64,000 nt of DNA, from the NCBI GenBank assembly GCA_943735955.1, contig OX030960.1, positions 9,079,788-9,143,787 on the forward strand, written 5' to 3'. Position numbers and translations under genes: made by a program. Source of the stretch: Piscicola geometra (taxonomy: Eukaryota; Annelida; Clitellata; Hirudinida; Piscicolidae). Below the pieces are notes generated by a model. That model had not been told where the DNA came from. It did no database searches and was given only the letters and a program-made list of their open reading frames with translations. Shown in pieces: positions 46,919 through 57,391 of this stretch. Each line of letters begins with the position of its first letter. Within the stretch, counting starts at the first letter, position 1.

Positions 46919-48937
46919 GATGAAGAAGAAAACACTCGCCAGGAAGAGGACTTTCTGAACAGCAACAGGGTGACGAGCATCTTGTGTCTGCAGGGCATGT
47001 TGTGGGTGGGCACTGGATGTGGCTACGTCTACATCTTCTCCATCAACCTGCCCTCCTTCCACTTCTGCCCATCTGCCCTCGCCCACTCCACCTCTCCAAC
47101 CCTCCTCCACACCCACTCCACTTCTCCTACCCTCCTCCACGGCCCCTTCCACAAGAACCGATCCTTGTCACACGACGTCATCCACAAGCAGATCTGCAAA
47201 CTCAAGTTCGTTTAGGCGCTTCTTCTGTCGTGTGTTTGCCTTCCCGTTTGAAATGACAATTCAAAGGTTTCCCATTCGAGGAGTTTTCACACTTTTTGTA
47301 TCTGTATTTTCAAAATCACATTCCAAAGCATTAAGCATTTCTATTTGGGTTTTTCTTCCAATTTTCCTTCGCTAAGTCTTCCTCGGAATTCTTGAAAGAT
47401 TCTGAAACCCTCTCGCAGGACCAGGGCAAACACACTGCCCATTGCCAGAGTGGACTACAGTTTCGAAGAGACTGGACACCCTGGAGTGGACGAATTTAAG
47501 GACAAGAAAAAGACAAGAAATGACGTAGCATCTGGCCTTGAAGACGTCATAAAACATAGCGATGACGTCAGCAAACAAAATGATTTTAAAATATTTAATG
47601 ATAATATAAATAATAATGGCACAGGCGCGAATACTCAAAAAGTAAACAACAACAAAAAGAGTACTAACAAAAGTATTGAAAAGAACAAGATGGAGCTCGA
47701 GACAGCACAACACAAGAGCACGTTCAAAAGCCTCCACGCTAGACTGAGGTTCCGCTCCGTTGACTCCAAGGAAGAGATTGAGGAAGAGGAGAGTCATGAT
47801 GATGATGGTGATGATGGTGGTGGTGGGGTTGTTGGTAATGATGATGTTGCTGATGATGATGATGATCTTGATGAGTTCATAAACGAATTGAAGACATTAG
47901 ACAAGGTGATGAAGATGAAGAGGAAGAGAGGATTGCTCGGAGGAGAGAGTGCTGATGGGGAGGGCAATTGGAGGGGTGCAAGTGCTGGCAGAATGAGTGT
48001 CAAAGTAGGCAGTCATGATAGTAATACCATTAAAAATGATAATGATAATGATAAAGTCAATTATTCCGTCAACGAAAATAACTCGCTTGAAGAGAAGGAA
48101 TACAACATCAACAACAACAACATCAACAACATCAACAACAAAAATAACAGCAATAACAACAATAGAACAAAAAGTAGCAACGTCAAAAGCAGTCGGAGCA
48201 ACAACTGGTGGCTGGCTTCGTCCTTCGGCAGTTGTCTGCTGCTGCAATGCAAGGTGAAGGTCTCAGAAAAAGCCGTCAGATGCATCAAGATGATCGAGTG
48301 AGGAGGCAGTTATCTAGCAGCATTTTGAATTTACATCGCAGTTTAAACTTTTTTTGAATAATGTAATAGTTCATTATCGATTAATTAATTAAATCAAATA
48401 GTTTTTTTAATTACGCTATTATCTTTTTCCATTATAACTACATATTCTCAAATTATTCGAACTTAAAACTTCTCGCATTAACTTGCATCAACCTTGGAGC
48501 GCCCTAACCTTTTCCTCTGCCTCCACAGCTCGCACCCTTCCAACCTCAGCATCGTCACGTGTGCTGGAAGCTATGGAAACGAAAGGGCAGTCCTGCTCTG
48601 GAAGATGGATGAACAAGTCGGTAGTTTTTGGAGAAAATATTATTTTTCAATTAAAAAATAATAATGTGTTTTTTTTATTTTTTCTGAGTTATTATTTTTT
48701 TTGTATTATTAACTTTCTGTAAGATGATGATTTTAAAGAAATATATTGTTATTTAATCAGGAGAGGAAGTGGGTGAGTGAAGAAGTCAAAGACACAAACG
48801 ATTCGAAAAGAGCACAGCAAAAAGCTGCATCTGCAGTGGATTGTTGTGAAGAGGAGAAGGAAGAGGAGGAGGAGGAAGCTGTGAGTCCTTTTGACCGCTT
48901 CAACAGAAGACTCTCGAGCTTTTTTGGGAAAAATTAA
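44106..48937 (+). CDS. Beta-propeller (WD40-like) protein of the RhoGEF10/17 - JIP3/4 - LRRK type, N-terminus unresolved
   Basis: Exons spell a seven-bladed propeller in the order of the C-terminal domains of ARHGEF10/17 and JIP3/4. They are: 44106-44171 (EEKIVFKYIDVAPVSY), about 44279-44369 (SAWVVSSSQELSNICLLNNN), about 45121-45222 (VLCVSEVGDLVILSTI), about 45380-45507 (YRIWSCDL...IYAGLANGMVAFF), about 45649-45806 (PITSVLLVEPHVWIANENSV), about 46270-46556 (SFNIVATFKV...RAVWISLEG), 46726-46818 (SSIIQCWHAANHTCIFLFDV), about 46962-47205 (RVTSILCLQGMLWVGTGCGYVYIF), about 47420-48300 (long disordered Asn/Asp-rich insert), about 48529-48619 (SNLSIVTCAGSYGNERAVLLWKM) and 48761-48937 (acidic tail, DRFNRRLSSFFGKN). 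No DH, coiled-coil or kinase domain is visible upstream. The 46557-46725 intron needs a GC donor. Orthology is uncertain. Confidence 0.7.
44395..45056. repeat. ATCTAGGCATTC tandem array in an intron of the propeller gene
   Basis: About 660 bp of CATCTATCTAGGCATTCATC units with higher-order duplication: a block with AGTCAGTCTATCTAGGC repeats. Many units include TCTATCTAGG, which resembles a 3' splice site. The true acceptor is CCACGCAG at about 45122. Confidence 0.9.
46022..46265. repeat. (CCCA)n with CCACCACCAACGCA units
   Basis: About 240 bp of CCCACCCACC with regularly spaced CACCACCAACGCA, running to the acceptor AACGCTAG near 46270. Confidence 0.9.
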
Positions 48938-49826
48938 AATGAACCAACTTTCATTTTGTGTGTGTTTTAATTTGTATTAAATTTAATATTTTCATCTTCA
49001 TAAAACTTGTATGCTCATTGCCAAGTTGTATCGATAGTTCTGCAGATACTTCAACTTCTTTTGCTACTAAATTATCATTTTCGAGCACGCATTTGAAGCT
49101 TTTCGTAGCGGCTTTGAACGAATGGCAAGGACTGCAAAAGCTTTAAAAACTTGTTGTAATCATATTTATTCTAACATAATATATAAGATTACTAAAAATG
49201 AAGCTTAAACACATTAGACTTTTGGGTACTGCTTTGCAGAAAGAACAGTTGTAGAAAGAATATTAGTATTTATATGATATAGAATGAGTAGATGAGGGTT
49301 GTGGTTTTAACTGGAAGAACCATTGAGCTACAAGCATGACTATCATAATCTGCTTTTTATGCTTTTCAGAATTTTTGTACCACATGTTTGAAATTTATTA
49401 GAGCTACCAAATTTCTCATGTCTGTTCTGCTAGTTTTTATCGCACTTTTTCGTTTTAGTTTCATTTCACTTAATTGTAGTGCAAAATAGTTTTCTGTATT
49501 CAAAAACCTCTGCCAATTATTTAATGTTTATTTATTCACATTTTCACACTTGAAATTTTTTTATTGCATAAACATTTTTACATTCCAAATTTTACATTTA
49601 AATTTGAGTTGTATTGTTTTTTAAATTTATTAAGCTTCTATTAAACCTTTTGTTTGATTTGGCCGAAACAAACTATTTGGCCTACAAGTTATTATCAGAA
49701 ATTCAACCTGGTCATTTTTAAGTACACTTTTTACTTAAATTATGACTATAAAAAATTATATTAAGACATACAAAAATATATATATATTTTATAAATTTTA
49801 TAGTTTATAAAATAGATAATTTAATT
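48938..49826. other. Gap between the propeller gene and the NR5B gene
   Basis: AT-rich tandem gap that holds the 3' UTR of the upstream gene and the 5' region of the nuclear receptor. A (TA)n run is at about 49780-49790. No convincing exon. Confidence 0.5.
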
Positions 49827-52527
49827 ATGTCTTCTGAGCAATCTCCTATTGGTATTTCCTCCTCCCTGTTCCAAGCCATTTCATCCACTCTGAACAAAGG
49901 TATGACAACCACCAACCATGTCAAGCAAGTTACAGTCGGCAACCAATCAAAGCTGGTGGTTCTGCAAACGGTAAGTGTGATTATTTTAAATCCAGCCAAA
50001 TTTTATTTTTAATTGAACATTAAAATGCTCTACAGAACAATGGCCAAGCATTTTTAATTATTCCAAACTATTCAAGTCATCCTCAATCTATAGAGGAAAA
50101 CACTTGTAATCCAGAAGGGTCCTTAGATGCACAAGAAAATCAATCTAATAACCTGCTAACAATTCCTCTATGCCTCAATTCAACATCTTTATTTTCTGAA
50201 ATCTCAAACCAAGCGCTCAAAACAGATGAAAAAAATGCTTCAACACTATCATCCTCTTTCCATCCATCATCTTCCCCACTGGCATCATCAACTACAAATA
50301 CAAAGCCATTTTTCACATTTGTATCTCGAAACCAAACACCTGAGTCTACCACATCACCTCCAGCCAGCTCATCAGACGACCACCACATCTCGTCCACCTC
50401 CTCTTCTCTCCTCTGCCCAATCTGTGCAGACCATATTTCAGGTGCATCTACAATGCACACTTTTAAATTTTATTTTTTATATATATAAAACTATTACAAA
50501 TAGTAAATGCTCGAAGCATACAAAATCAATTTCCTTCATCAGGCTTCCACTATGGCATATACTCTTGCGAAAGTTGCAAGGGCTTCTTCAAGCGCAGTGT
50601 GCAGAACAAGAAGGAGTACGCGTGCAGGCTGGCCTCCCAGTGCCGAGTGGACGTCTCATCACGGAAGAAGTGTCCCTCTTGTCGCTTTGAGAAGTGCAAG
50701 GAGGCTGGCATGAGGGTGGAAGGTTCGTGGTGGATGACTTGTGTTGGGTGATGGATGTTTTATTGTGGGGTGGATAGTGCAGGATGGTTGGAGGCATGAT
50801 GTGAGTGAAGATTTGAAGTGCTTATCCTTCTCAACCTGGCAGCGGTGAGGGCTGACCGGACCAGGGGAGGCAGGAGTACATACGAAAACGTGCCATTTCA
50901 AGCAGCCGTCAACAAGTTCCAGAACCCGATCGTTGTCACTCCACTAAACACCCAAAAATACTTCCTCAAATATTCGTGCTCAAACGAGGGTGAAGTGTCT
51001 GACAGTGGTGAGTTGGCGAAGAGGAACAACGGCGAATCGAATCAAACATCGCACCATCGCAAGTTCCGACTTGTCGCCTCAAGCCATCGAAGTAGTGAGG
51101 CGTTCTCAAAGTTTCTCAAGAAGAAAAGCAATGCTGTTGCACTTGATCACTATAAGATCCCTAAAACACACTCTCCAATCAACTGCCGCACACCCACACA
51201 TAAAAACGGCCACACAACAATCACATCCGCGCACAACAACATCAACAACCACCATACAACAACCACATCCACACAAAACACCAACCACCCCACATCAACC
51301 ACTCCCACACACAACAACAACCACCACCACCCTCCTCTCTTCAAACTGCTGCACAAACTGCACTCAATCGACTCATCCATCCACTCCGAGGCAAGCCACA
51401 GCGGCTCGGAGGATCCATCCACCTCCTCCTCCATCATCGGTCTCCATGACAACCTCGACCTCAACCACCTCCTCCACCTTGCCGACCACTGCCTCTACAC
51501 CATGGTCCGTTGGGCACGCTCCATCCCCCACTTCACCTCCGTCTCTGTGCGTTTTTACCCGCCTTTATCATTCTTCTTTTCGGATTTTGTGTACCGCTAC
51601 ATCACCAATCACGAATCATCACCAACCACGCATCCACCTCGCCACCCACACAGACCGACGACCAGATCCTCCTGCTGCAGAACAGCTGGTGCCAACTGCT
51701 CTTCCTGAACCTCTGCTTCCGCTCCACCAAGCACCCACAACGCCTCTGTCTCGGCAGACATCGTGCCAATACGAATAACAATACAAATAACAAAACGAAT
51801 AACCATAATAATAATAATAACAACAATGATAGTAGTAATTGCGGTGATAACACAGATAATAACAAAAACAAGAATAATTATACTAACACTTGCGAGAGTA
51901 ATCAAAAATCAATGCTCGATTCTCATATAAAAAATAGACTCTTCTTCAACGAAGGAGGTTTTGATAATGATGATGATGATCTGGGTGGTGGTGATAGTGA
52001 TGGCAGGGGCAAGCAGGTATTTCTGAGCAGAGAACAGGCAGTGCGCATAGGCGTCGGCAAGGTCTTCAATCGTCTGCTGACCTTCTCACGTGACCTCGCT
52101 GACCTAGATATCGACCAATTAGAAATGGCTGCCATCAAGGTCATCGTCCTCATCACTCCTGGTCGGTTTTTTCAGCTTTTCAACACGGTGATAAGTTATT
52201 GATTTGACTATGTGGTGGTGATTATGATTATGAGAAGGACGATGATGATGATGATGGTTGCAAACTCCTGCAGACGTGCTGAACCTGAAGAATGAACGGC
52301 AAATAGCAGAGAGTCAAGAGGCGCTGCTGGAAGATCTGATGCAGTATTCTAAATATAAACACCCGGAAAAACCCAATCGCATTGGTCACGTGATAGCGAA
52401 ACTGTCTGAGGTGTACAAGACATGCGTGGTTGCCAAGGAGACACTGCTGAGTAGGGATGTGCAGGCCAGGGTGCCCGAGTGCAGTCTCCTCTTCGAGTTC
52501 CTCAAGGGCGATGACATGCTGCACTGA
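49827..52527 (+). CDS. HR39: Nuclear receptor of subfamily NR5B (HR39-like)
   Basis: DNA-binding transcription factor that would recognise extended half-sites of the AGGTCA type as a monomer. Six exons with consistent phases: 49827-49970, 50036-50441, 50543-50722, 50843-51546, 51654-52161 and 52274-52527, giving 731 residues. The DNA-binding domain has [14 protein letters not shown], the NR5 P-box CESCKG, the second finger [30 protein letters not shown] and the C-terminal extension [13 protein letters not shown]. The last is typical of HR39 (NR5B) rather than FTZ-F1 (NR5A). A hinge rich in Thr/His/Asn follows. The ligand-binding domain has [49 protein letters not shown] and an AF-2 helix [11 protein letters not shown] near the C-terminus. 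An unusual insert of about 90 residues rich in Asn and Asp splits the domain after [11 protein letters not shown]. Confidence 0.9.
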
Positions 52528-53071
52528 AGCCTATTTATCATCTTTGGTTGTTTTGAGTTTTTTAAACCCTTTATAAATATATTTTATCATTTTCCATTCA
52601 AAGCTTTCATTCATTCAGGCATACATCTGTTTCTCGTACAATTCTATGAGCATCTTTCATCTACCACGTAATTGTATATTCTGTTGTTACTTGTTGTTAC
52701 GCCTAATGCAACATCTTGTTGTATCCCTTGCACGCTTCGACAGGCCTGGAATTTACATAAATTCAAAATCTTGAGATTTCAATTTGATGATAATTCTTAA
52801 ATATATATTTTTCAGCCGGGTTTATCATCCTCCGATCTCGTTATTAAAAATATTAAAACAAAAGTTTGATGAAATATACTTAAACAAAACCATCATATGT
52901 ACTACACACAAAAGAACGTATAATCAATTCATTACTTGCTATCAAAAGAACCACTAACACCACCTTAAAATCCACAAGTCGAGATCTGGTCATTAAACAC
53001 CAACCAACCAGTCATCCACCCAAAAACCATGCGACACTACAAAGACAAGCGCGTCAGACTGGCATGCTGCC
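52528..53071. other. Convergent gap between NR5B and PSMB1
   Basis: AT-rich. It holds the 3' UTRs of both genes. No gene seen. Confidence 0.5.
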
Positions 53072-54561
53072 TCAGTCCCTCCTCAGGGCAAACCTCTCCT
53101 TCTTGACTCCCTCCTTCGTGACGATGCAGATGTCGATAGCGTCCCCGGTGTAGATGTCCCTCTCGGCGGCAGACGTGAAGACGTCCTTCACCATCCGAAG
53201 GGCCTTCTCGAGCTGCATCACTGGCTTGTCCACCACGTTCTGGTTCTTGAAGCCGATCTGTTGTTGGTGTGTGCATGGTGGTGTCAGTGGTGGTGATGGT
53301 GTTCTTGTGTGCAAGGTGTGATGGGTTATTCAATTTTATGCAGAGATTGTTAATAAGAGACTTGAAAAATTCATTATAAAATACAAAACTTTTGAATTTG
53401 CTTATTTAATAAGTTTCCATTAAAATTATTGAAGGATCAAACAACTATGCACCCATCCTTCCCTCTAATATATCTCATCCATTCTCCATCATTTGTATCA
53501 ACCCCACCCAAGCATGCATCCATCTTGGCCACCTGGTTGTCGAGCAGTGGTTGCAGGATGGTTCCTCCAGTGCCCGCCGCCTTGAAGGTCTCCCTCTGAT
53601 ATGAGCCGACTGGGTCGTAACTGTAGACACAGCCTTTGCCTGTGTGGTGGAAGGATAGATGTTGGAGATGGATGGATTTAGTGTGACTAGGTGGTATGAA
53701 GGAGTCAGGTAACAACAGGGTGATATGATTACTGGAAATGCTGGTGGATTTTAGTGGATGCTAGAGAAGATGGGTTGGTAGTGAGTTCACCATTTTCATC
53801 CAGGCCTCCAATGATGTTGTAGGCGTAGTAGGGGAAGAAGCGTTTGTAGTAGAGCATGGTGGAAAGCATCGATGCAATCGCTGATGTGGACATCTTGCAG
53901 TTGTGCTCGTGCTCATACATCTGTCAAAGGTGGTGGTGGTAGAAAGAGTGGTTTCAAAGTTACATTTACAATTATCTTACATGAAATCAGTCAAACTTTT
54001 TAAAACTTATAAATAAATATATATAAATGTATAAATTATTAATATTTTCATTTATTTAAACAGCATAATATTAGCTAATAAATGTGTTGCAGGCACCTTG
54101 AGACGAGCTTCAATCATCTTCGTAAGTGCCAGAACATCACAGTGACAACCAGTGCAAGCTAAGACTGAGGTTTCAGTGCTGGGTGAAAAGATATTACAGT
54201 AGTTTTTAACCTCAAATAAAATCTTGTTAACAATTTTTAAATTATGCAAATTTTCTTAATTAAATTGAATTGTGAAATAAATATTACAGTTGGTAGGTTT
54301 TTGGACAATCCCTGGTATGAATGGAATATCCTTCACTTAGCCTTGTGTCAGAGGCAACGATTGAGAAATCGTCACCAGCTACAGCCAAAATTGTCCTGTC
54401 CAGACGATTAGTTTGGAAAGAATTAAATGACTATTGCTTAATTCGTAACGTTGAAATTTGAAAAAAATGTAATATGCAACGAAAAAAAATACTTGAAAAA
54501 ACAAAAGTAATAAATATAATTAAACCAACCCTCCATTTTGAGTATACGGGCTAAAACTCAT
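53072..54561 (-). CDS. PSMB1: Proteasome subunit beta type-1 (beta6)
   Basis: Non-catalytic beta-ring subunit of the 20S proteasome. Exons on the minus strand: about 54530-54561 ([11 protein letters not shown]), about 54290-54398 ([30 protein letters not shown]), about 54097-54180 ([20 protein letters not shown]), about 53790-53922 ([34 protein letters not shown]), about 53536-53641 ([28 protein letters not shown]) and 53072-53257 ([27 protein letters not shown]). Borders and phases agree. The subunit lacks the N-terminal catalytic Thr pattern of beta1, beta2 and beta5, as expected for beta6. The N-terminal propeptide is only about ten residues, shorter than in vertebrates. Confidence 0.95.
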
Positions 54562-54801
54562 TTTGAAAATATCTGTATAACGATAAAACACTATTGCAAG
54601 TCACAAACAATAATACCATTAGTTGGAAATATTTTTTTTAATTAATGAAGTATTTAAAAAAAATTATTTATGAAAAAATAATAATTAATTTAAAAAAATA
54701 ATATTTAATTAAAAAAAATATTAATTAATATTCAATAATATCTTTATATTCTCTTTCTGTTTGTTTTAAGCGATATTTTATATTTCAAAGAATTAATTAA
54801 A
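54562..54801. promoter_or_regulatory. Probable shared promoter of PSMB1 and NCBP3
   Basis: 240 bp of AT-rich DNA between divergent start codons (54561 minus, 54802 plus). Both are housekeeping genes, so a bidirectional promoter is likely. A TATATTCT string lies near 54745. Inferred from layout. Confidence 0.45.
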
Positions 54802-56445
54802 ATGTCAGATGAAAAAGATTTAGAAGATCATAAAACCGAAACTAATCCGTCAAAATATGCAAAAAAGTACATGAGTCCTAATGGCGAGATGGAACCACTT
54901 GGCTTCGACCCTCTGACGGAGGAGTTCCAGAGGAGGCTAGAAGACAGGGTGAACAGGTTTGGAGTGCAGACGGAAGCCGTGGTTTTGAGCAAAGAGAATC
55001 TGCAGGCGTTGTTCGAGTCTCTTGGCGTGGATCCTCCAAATGACTTCTTTAAAACAAACTCCCTCGAATCGACAGATATTTCTGATGAGAATGATAAGAA
55101 CGAAGAGAATATATTTAATAACGACGTTGCAGAACAGAAGAATGGAGTTGAGAAAGGCATGAGCATCCGATACGACGCGATCCACTTGCATGGAGTGGAC
55201 GAGATGAGCACCAAGGACATCTTCATCTACCTCGATGAGTTCCCTCCAAAGTTCGTCGAGTGGGTGAACGATTCGTCTTGCAATGTTGTCTACTCTGACG
55301 TCGCAAATGTCTGCAAGGTTCTTTTGGCTAAAAGCAAACCTTATGATGAAGAGGAGGCTGTGAAAACAAAGAAGAGAAAAGAAAGACATGGTGAAGAAGA
55401 AAAAGATGAGAATGATGATGATGATGATGACATGGAAGTAGATGAAGCAAACAACAAAGATGAGAAAGCAAAGAAAGAAAGATGGCGACTCGGTGATGCT
55501 TACACAAAGGCATGCAAGTTGTTGATGAGGTTTGCAAGGGTGAGTGACCAAAAGATGGGAGGCAGACCCCATGAGAGCAACTTTTACCATAAGTATGGAA
55601 ATCCTAATCTCAAAATATGGACCAAAAACTTCAAAAACAAGAAAAATAAAAAACCAGATGGCGATGATGACCCTCCCAAAAAAATAGATAATGGAAATGA
55701 TGTTGGAAAACAAAGTGGAGATGATAATGGTGCTTCAAGAGTTACTGAAGACAGGATAAACGGCAGTGTGAAAGACAGACTAGGTGATAGACAAGAGATT
55801 CGGGTCAGGGTGAGCAGAAGTAGGTCAATTAGTGGAACTAGGTCAAGAGGCCAACGAACCAAAAGAAGAAGTGTTGAGAAGTATACCTTGAAAACCAGGT
55901 CAAAGGTCGCCATGGACGATAATAGAGAGATGACGTCATTTGACCGGCATGTGATGGAGGAGTTGGAGGAGAGGAAGATGAGGAGGGGGAGGGAAGGTAG
56001 GAGGGAGTTGTGGACGCATCGGAAAAGACACATTGAGCATGATGACGATCGTGCTGGTAGTGATGATAATGATCGTCCTGATAATTATTCTTATCGTCAT
56101 GGTAGAGGTGATTACAAGCCTAGACGTCATGGTGGTTATGATGATGATAAAGACAGACATGATGATGATCGCAGGGAGAGGGACAGAGGGGGGGTCAAGA
56201 GTAGGCTTGGGGAGGTCAAAAGGTCACGGGTGGATGATGGAGGGAGGAGGTTTGATGACAAGTTTGGTAACAGTGATTTGGAAAGGAGACGTTTTGGTGA
56301 TGATGATGATGATGAGGGTGGAGTTGGTGATAGTTATAGTCGTGGTAGGAGGAATTACGATGATGATGATGATGGCTATGGTGATGATGTGCCCGTTAAC
56401 AAGGTTAAGAGTTCAGTCTTTAGAAGACTAGGCAGCAGGAATTGA
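54802..56445 (+). CDS. NCBP3: Nuclear cap-binding protein subunit 3 (NCBP3), single exon
   Basis: NCBP3 binds capped RNA with NCBP1 and links to the exon junction and TREX complexes in mRNA export. One uninterrupted ORF encodes 547 residues. The N-terminal part has FQRRLEDRVNRFGV. The RRM-like domain (about residues 115-180) shows the family motif YDAIHLHGVDEMSTKDIF and FVEWVNDSSCNVVYSD (NCBP3 has WLDD(S/T)SCNVV). KLLMRFARVSDQK and YHKYGNPNLKIW also match the family, after an acidic Lys/Glu/Asp linker. The C-terminal half is rich in Arg, Asp, Lys and Gly and looks disordered, ending VKSSVFRRLGSRN. It is the only long gene here without introns. Confidence 0.9.
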   Translation: MSDEKDLEDHKTETNPSKYAKKYMSPNGEMEPLGFDPLTEEFQRRLEDRVNRFGVQTEAVVLSKENLQALFESLGVDPPNDFFKTNSLESTDISDENDKNEENIFNNDVAEQKNGVEKGMSIRYDAIHLHGVDEMSTKDIFIYLDEFPPKFVEWVNDSSCNVVYSDVANVCKVLLAKSKPYDEEEAVKTKKRKERHGEEEKDENDDDDDDMEVDEANNKDEKAKKERWRLGDAYTKACKLLMRFARVSDQKMGGRPHESNFYHKYGNPNLKIWTKNFKNKKNKKPDGDDDPPKKIDNGNDVGKQSGDDNGASRVTEDRINGSVKDRLGDRQEIRVRVSRSRSISGTRSRGQRTKRRSVEKYTLKTRSKVAMDDNREMTSFDRHVMEELEERKMRRGREGRRELWTHRKRHIEHDDDRAGSDDNDRPDNYSYRHGRGDYKPRRHGGYDDDKDRHDDDRRERDRGGVKSRLGEVKRSRVDDGGRRFDDKFGNSDLERRRFGDDDDDEGGVGDSYSRGRRNYDDDDDGYGDDVPVNKVKSSVFRRLGSRN

Positions 56446-57391
56446 ACTGTTTATTTGTAGATATTTTAAATCCAAAACAACTATTTAAAAAAATTTATTA
56501 TTCGAATTCCAAATATTCTCTTTAAACGAAAATATACATATATTTTGAGTTTTATTTTCTAATTGGCTTATATTATATATAAATTGGACTATTAAAGTTT
56601 TAAAAATTGAAAACAATCATTGAATTTGTCTTCTATTAAAATATATTAGTTTTTATACAATACAATACAACGACGAGCATTATTAACGTGGCGTAAACCC
56701 GGACGGGCTTCAAGATCTTAATAATATATTAACTCAATTTTTTTAAATAAGTATTAAACCAACGGATTCATCTAATAATGTTGGCAGACGAATACATAAA
56801 CGAAATAGAAAAACCTTATAATTTGTCTAATTAAATATAATTTTCTAAATTTATCATTTTTATTCTTCCATGGGAACTCGTAAATCCTTAGCAGCTTGCT
56901 TGAAATGGCGATAGATAGAAGGAGGTTAAGGACTTGAGATGCTGAGAAGGGCTTGATGCTGATGCCATAGTCGATCCACACGAAGGAGGAGATGTGGACG
57001 GGTCAGACAGACCCCCAACAGTGTGAGAGAAGCCGTTTTTATGTGTGTGAGTTGAACTGTTACCATTCTGATATTGATGCAAGGGATGGGAGAGATGCAT
57101 GCAGGATCCTGGAATGAACAGCCACTTCAATGAACTTTTTTGAATAATTTTTCTCTAAGTCTATCAACACCAAACACAGGTCTTTAACTACCTTGAAGCG
57201 ATAATCAATTTCAGCATAACTTATTTTAAATTCAAAGCACATTCAATCGCTTGCTTTTTCATATTAACATTATGACAAGCTTTTCATTAGCCTCTATTTT
57301 TCAGAATTAATTCTCTAACTATTCTTGCTAGCCCATCTTGTTAGTTTCTTTTTTCCATTACCTTTAAACTTCGTCTCTCTTCCTTAGCTTC
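56446..57391. other. Convergent gap after NCBP3, no supported gene
   Basis: AT-rich. Minus-strand ORFs near 56772-57242 (with QVLNLLLSIAISSKLL) have no recognisable homology or consistent splice borders. Confidence 0.4.

Noticed and set aside
56772..57242. Hydrophobic minus-strand ORFs (QVLNLLLSIAISSKLL) considered as membrane-protein exons
   Set aside because: No consistent donor/acceptor phases and no recognisable family; the gene upstream on the strand ends cleanly at 57392.
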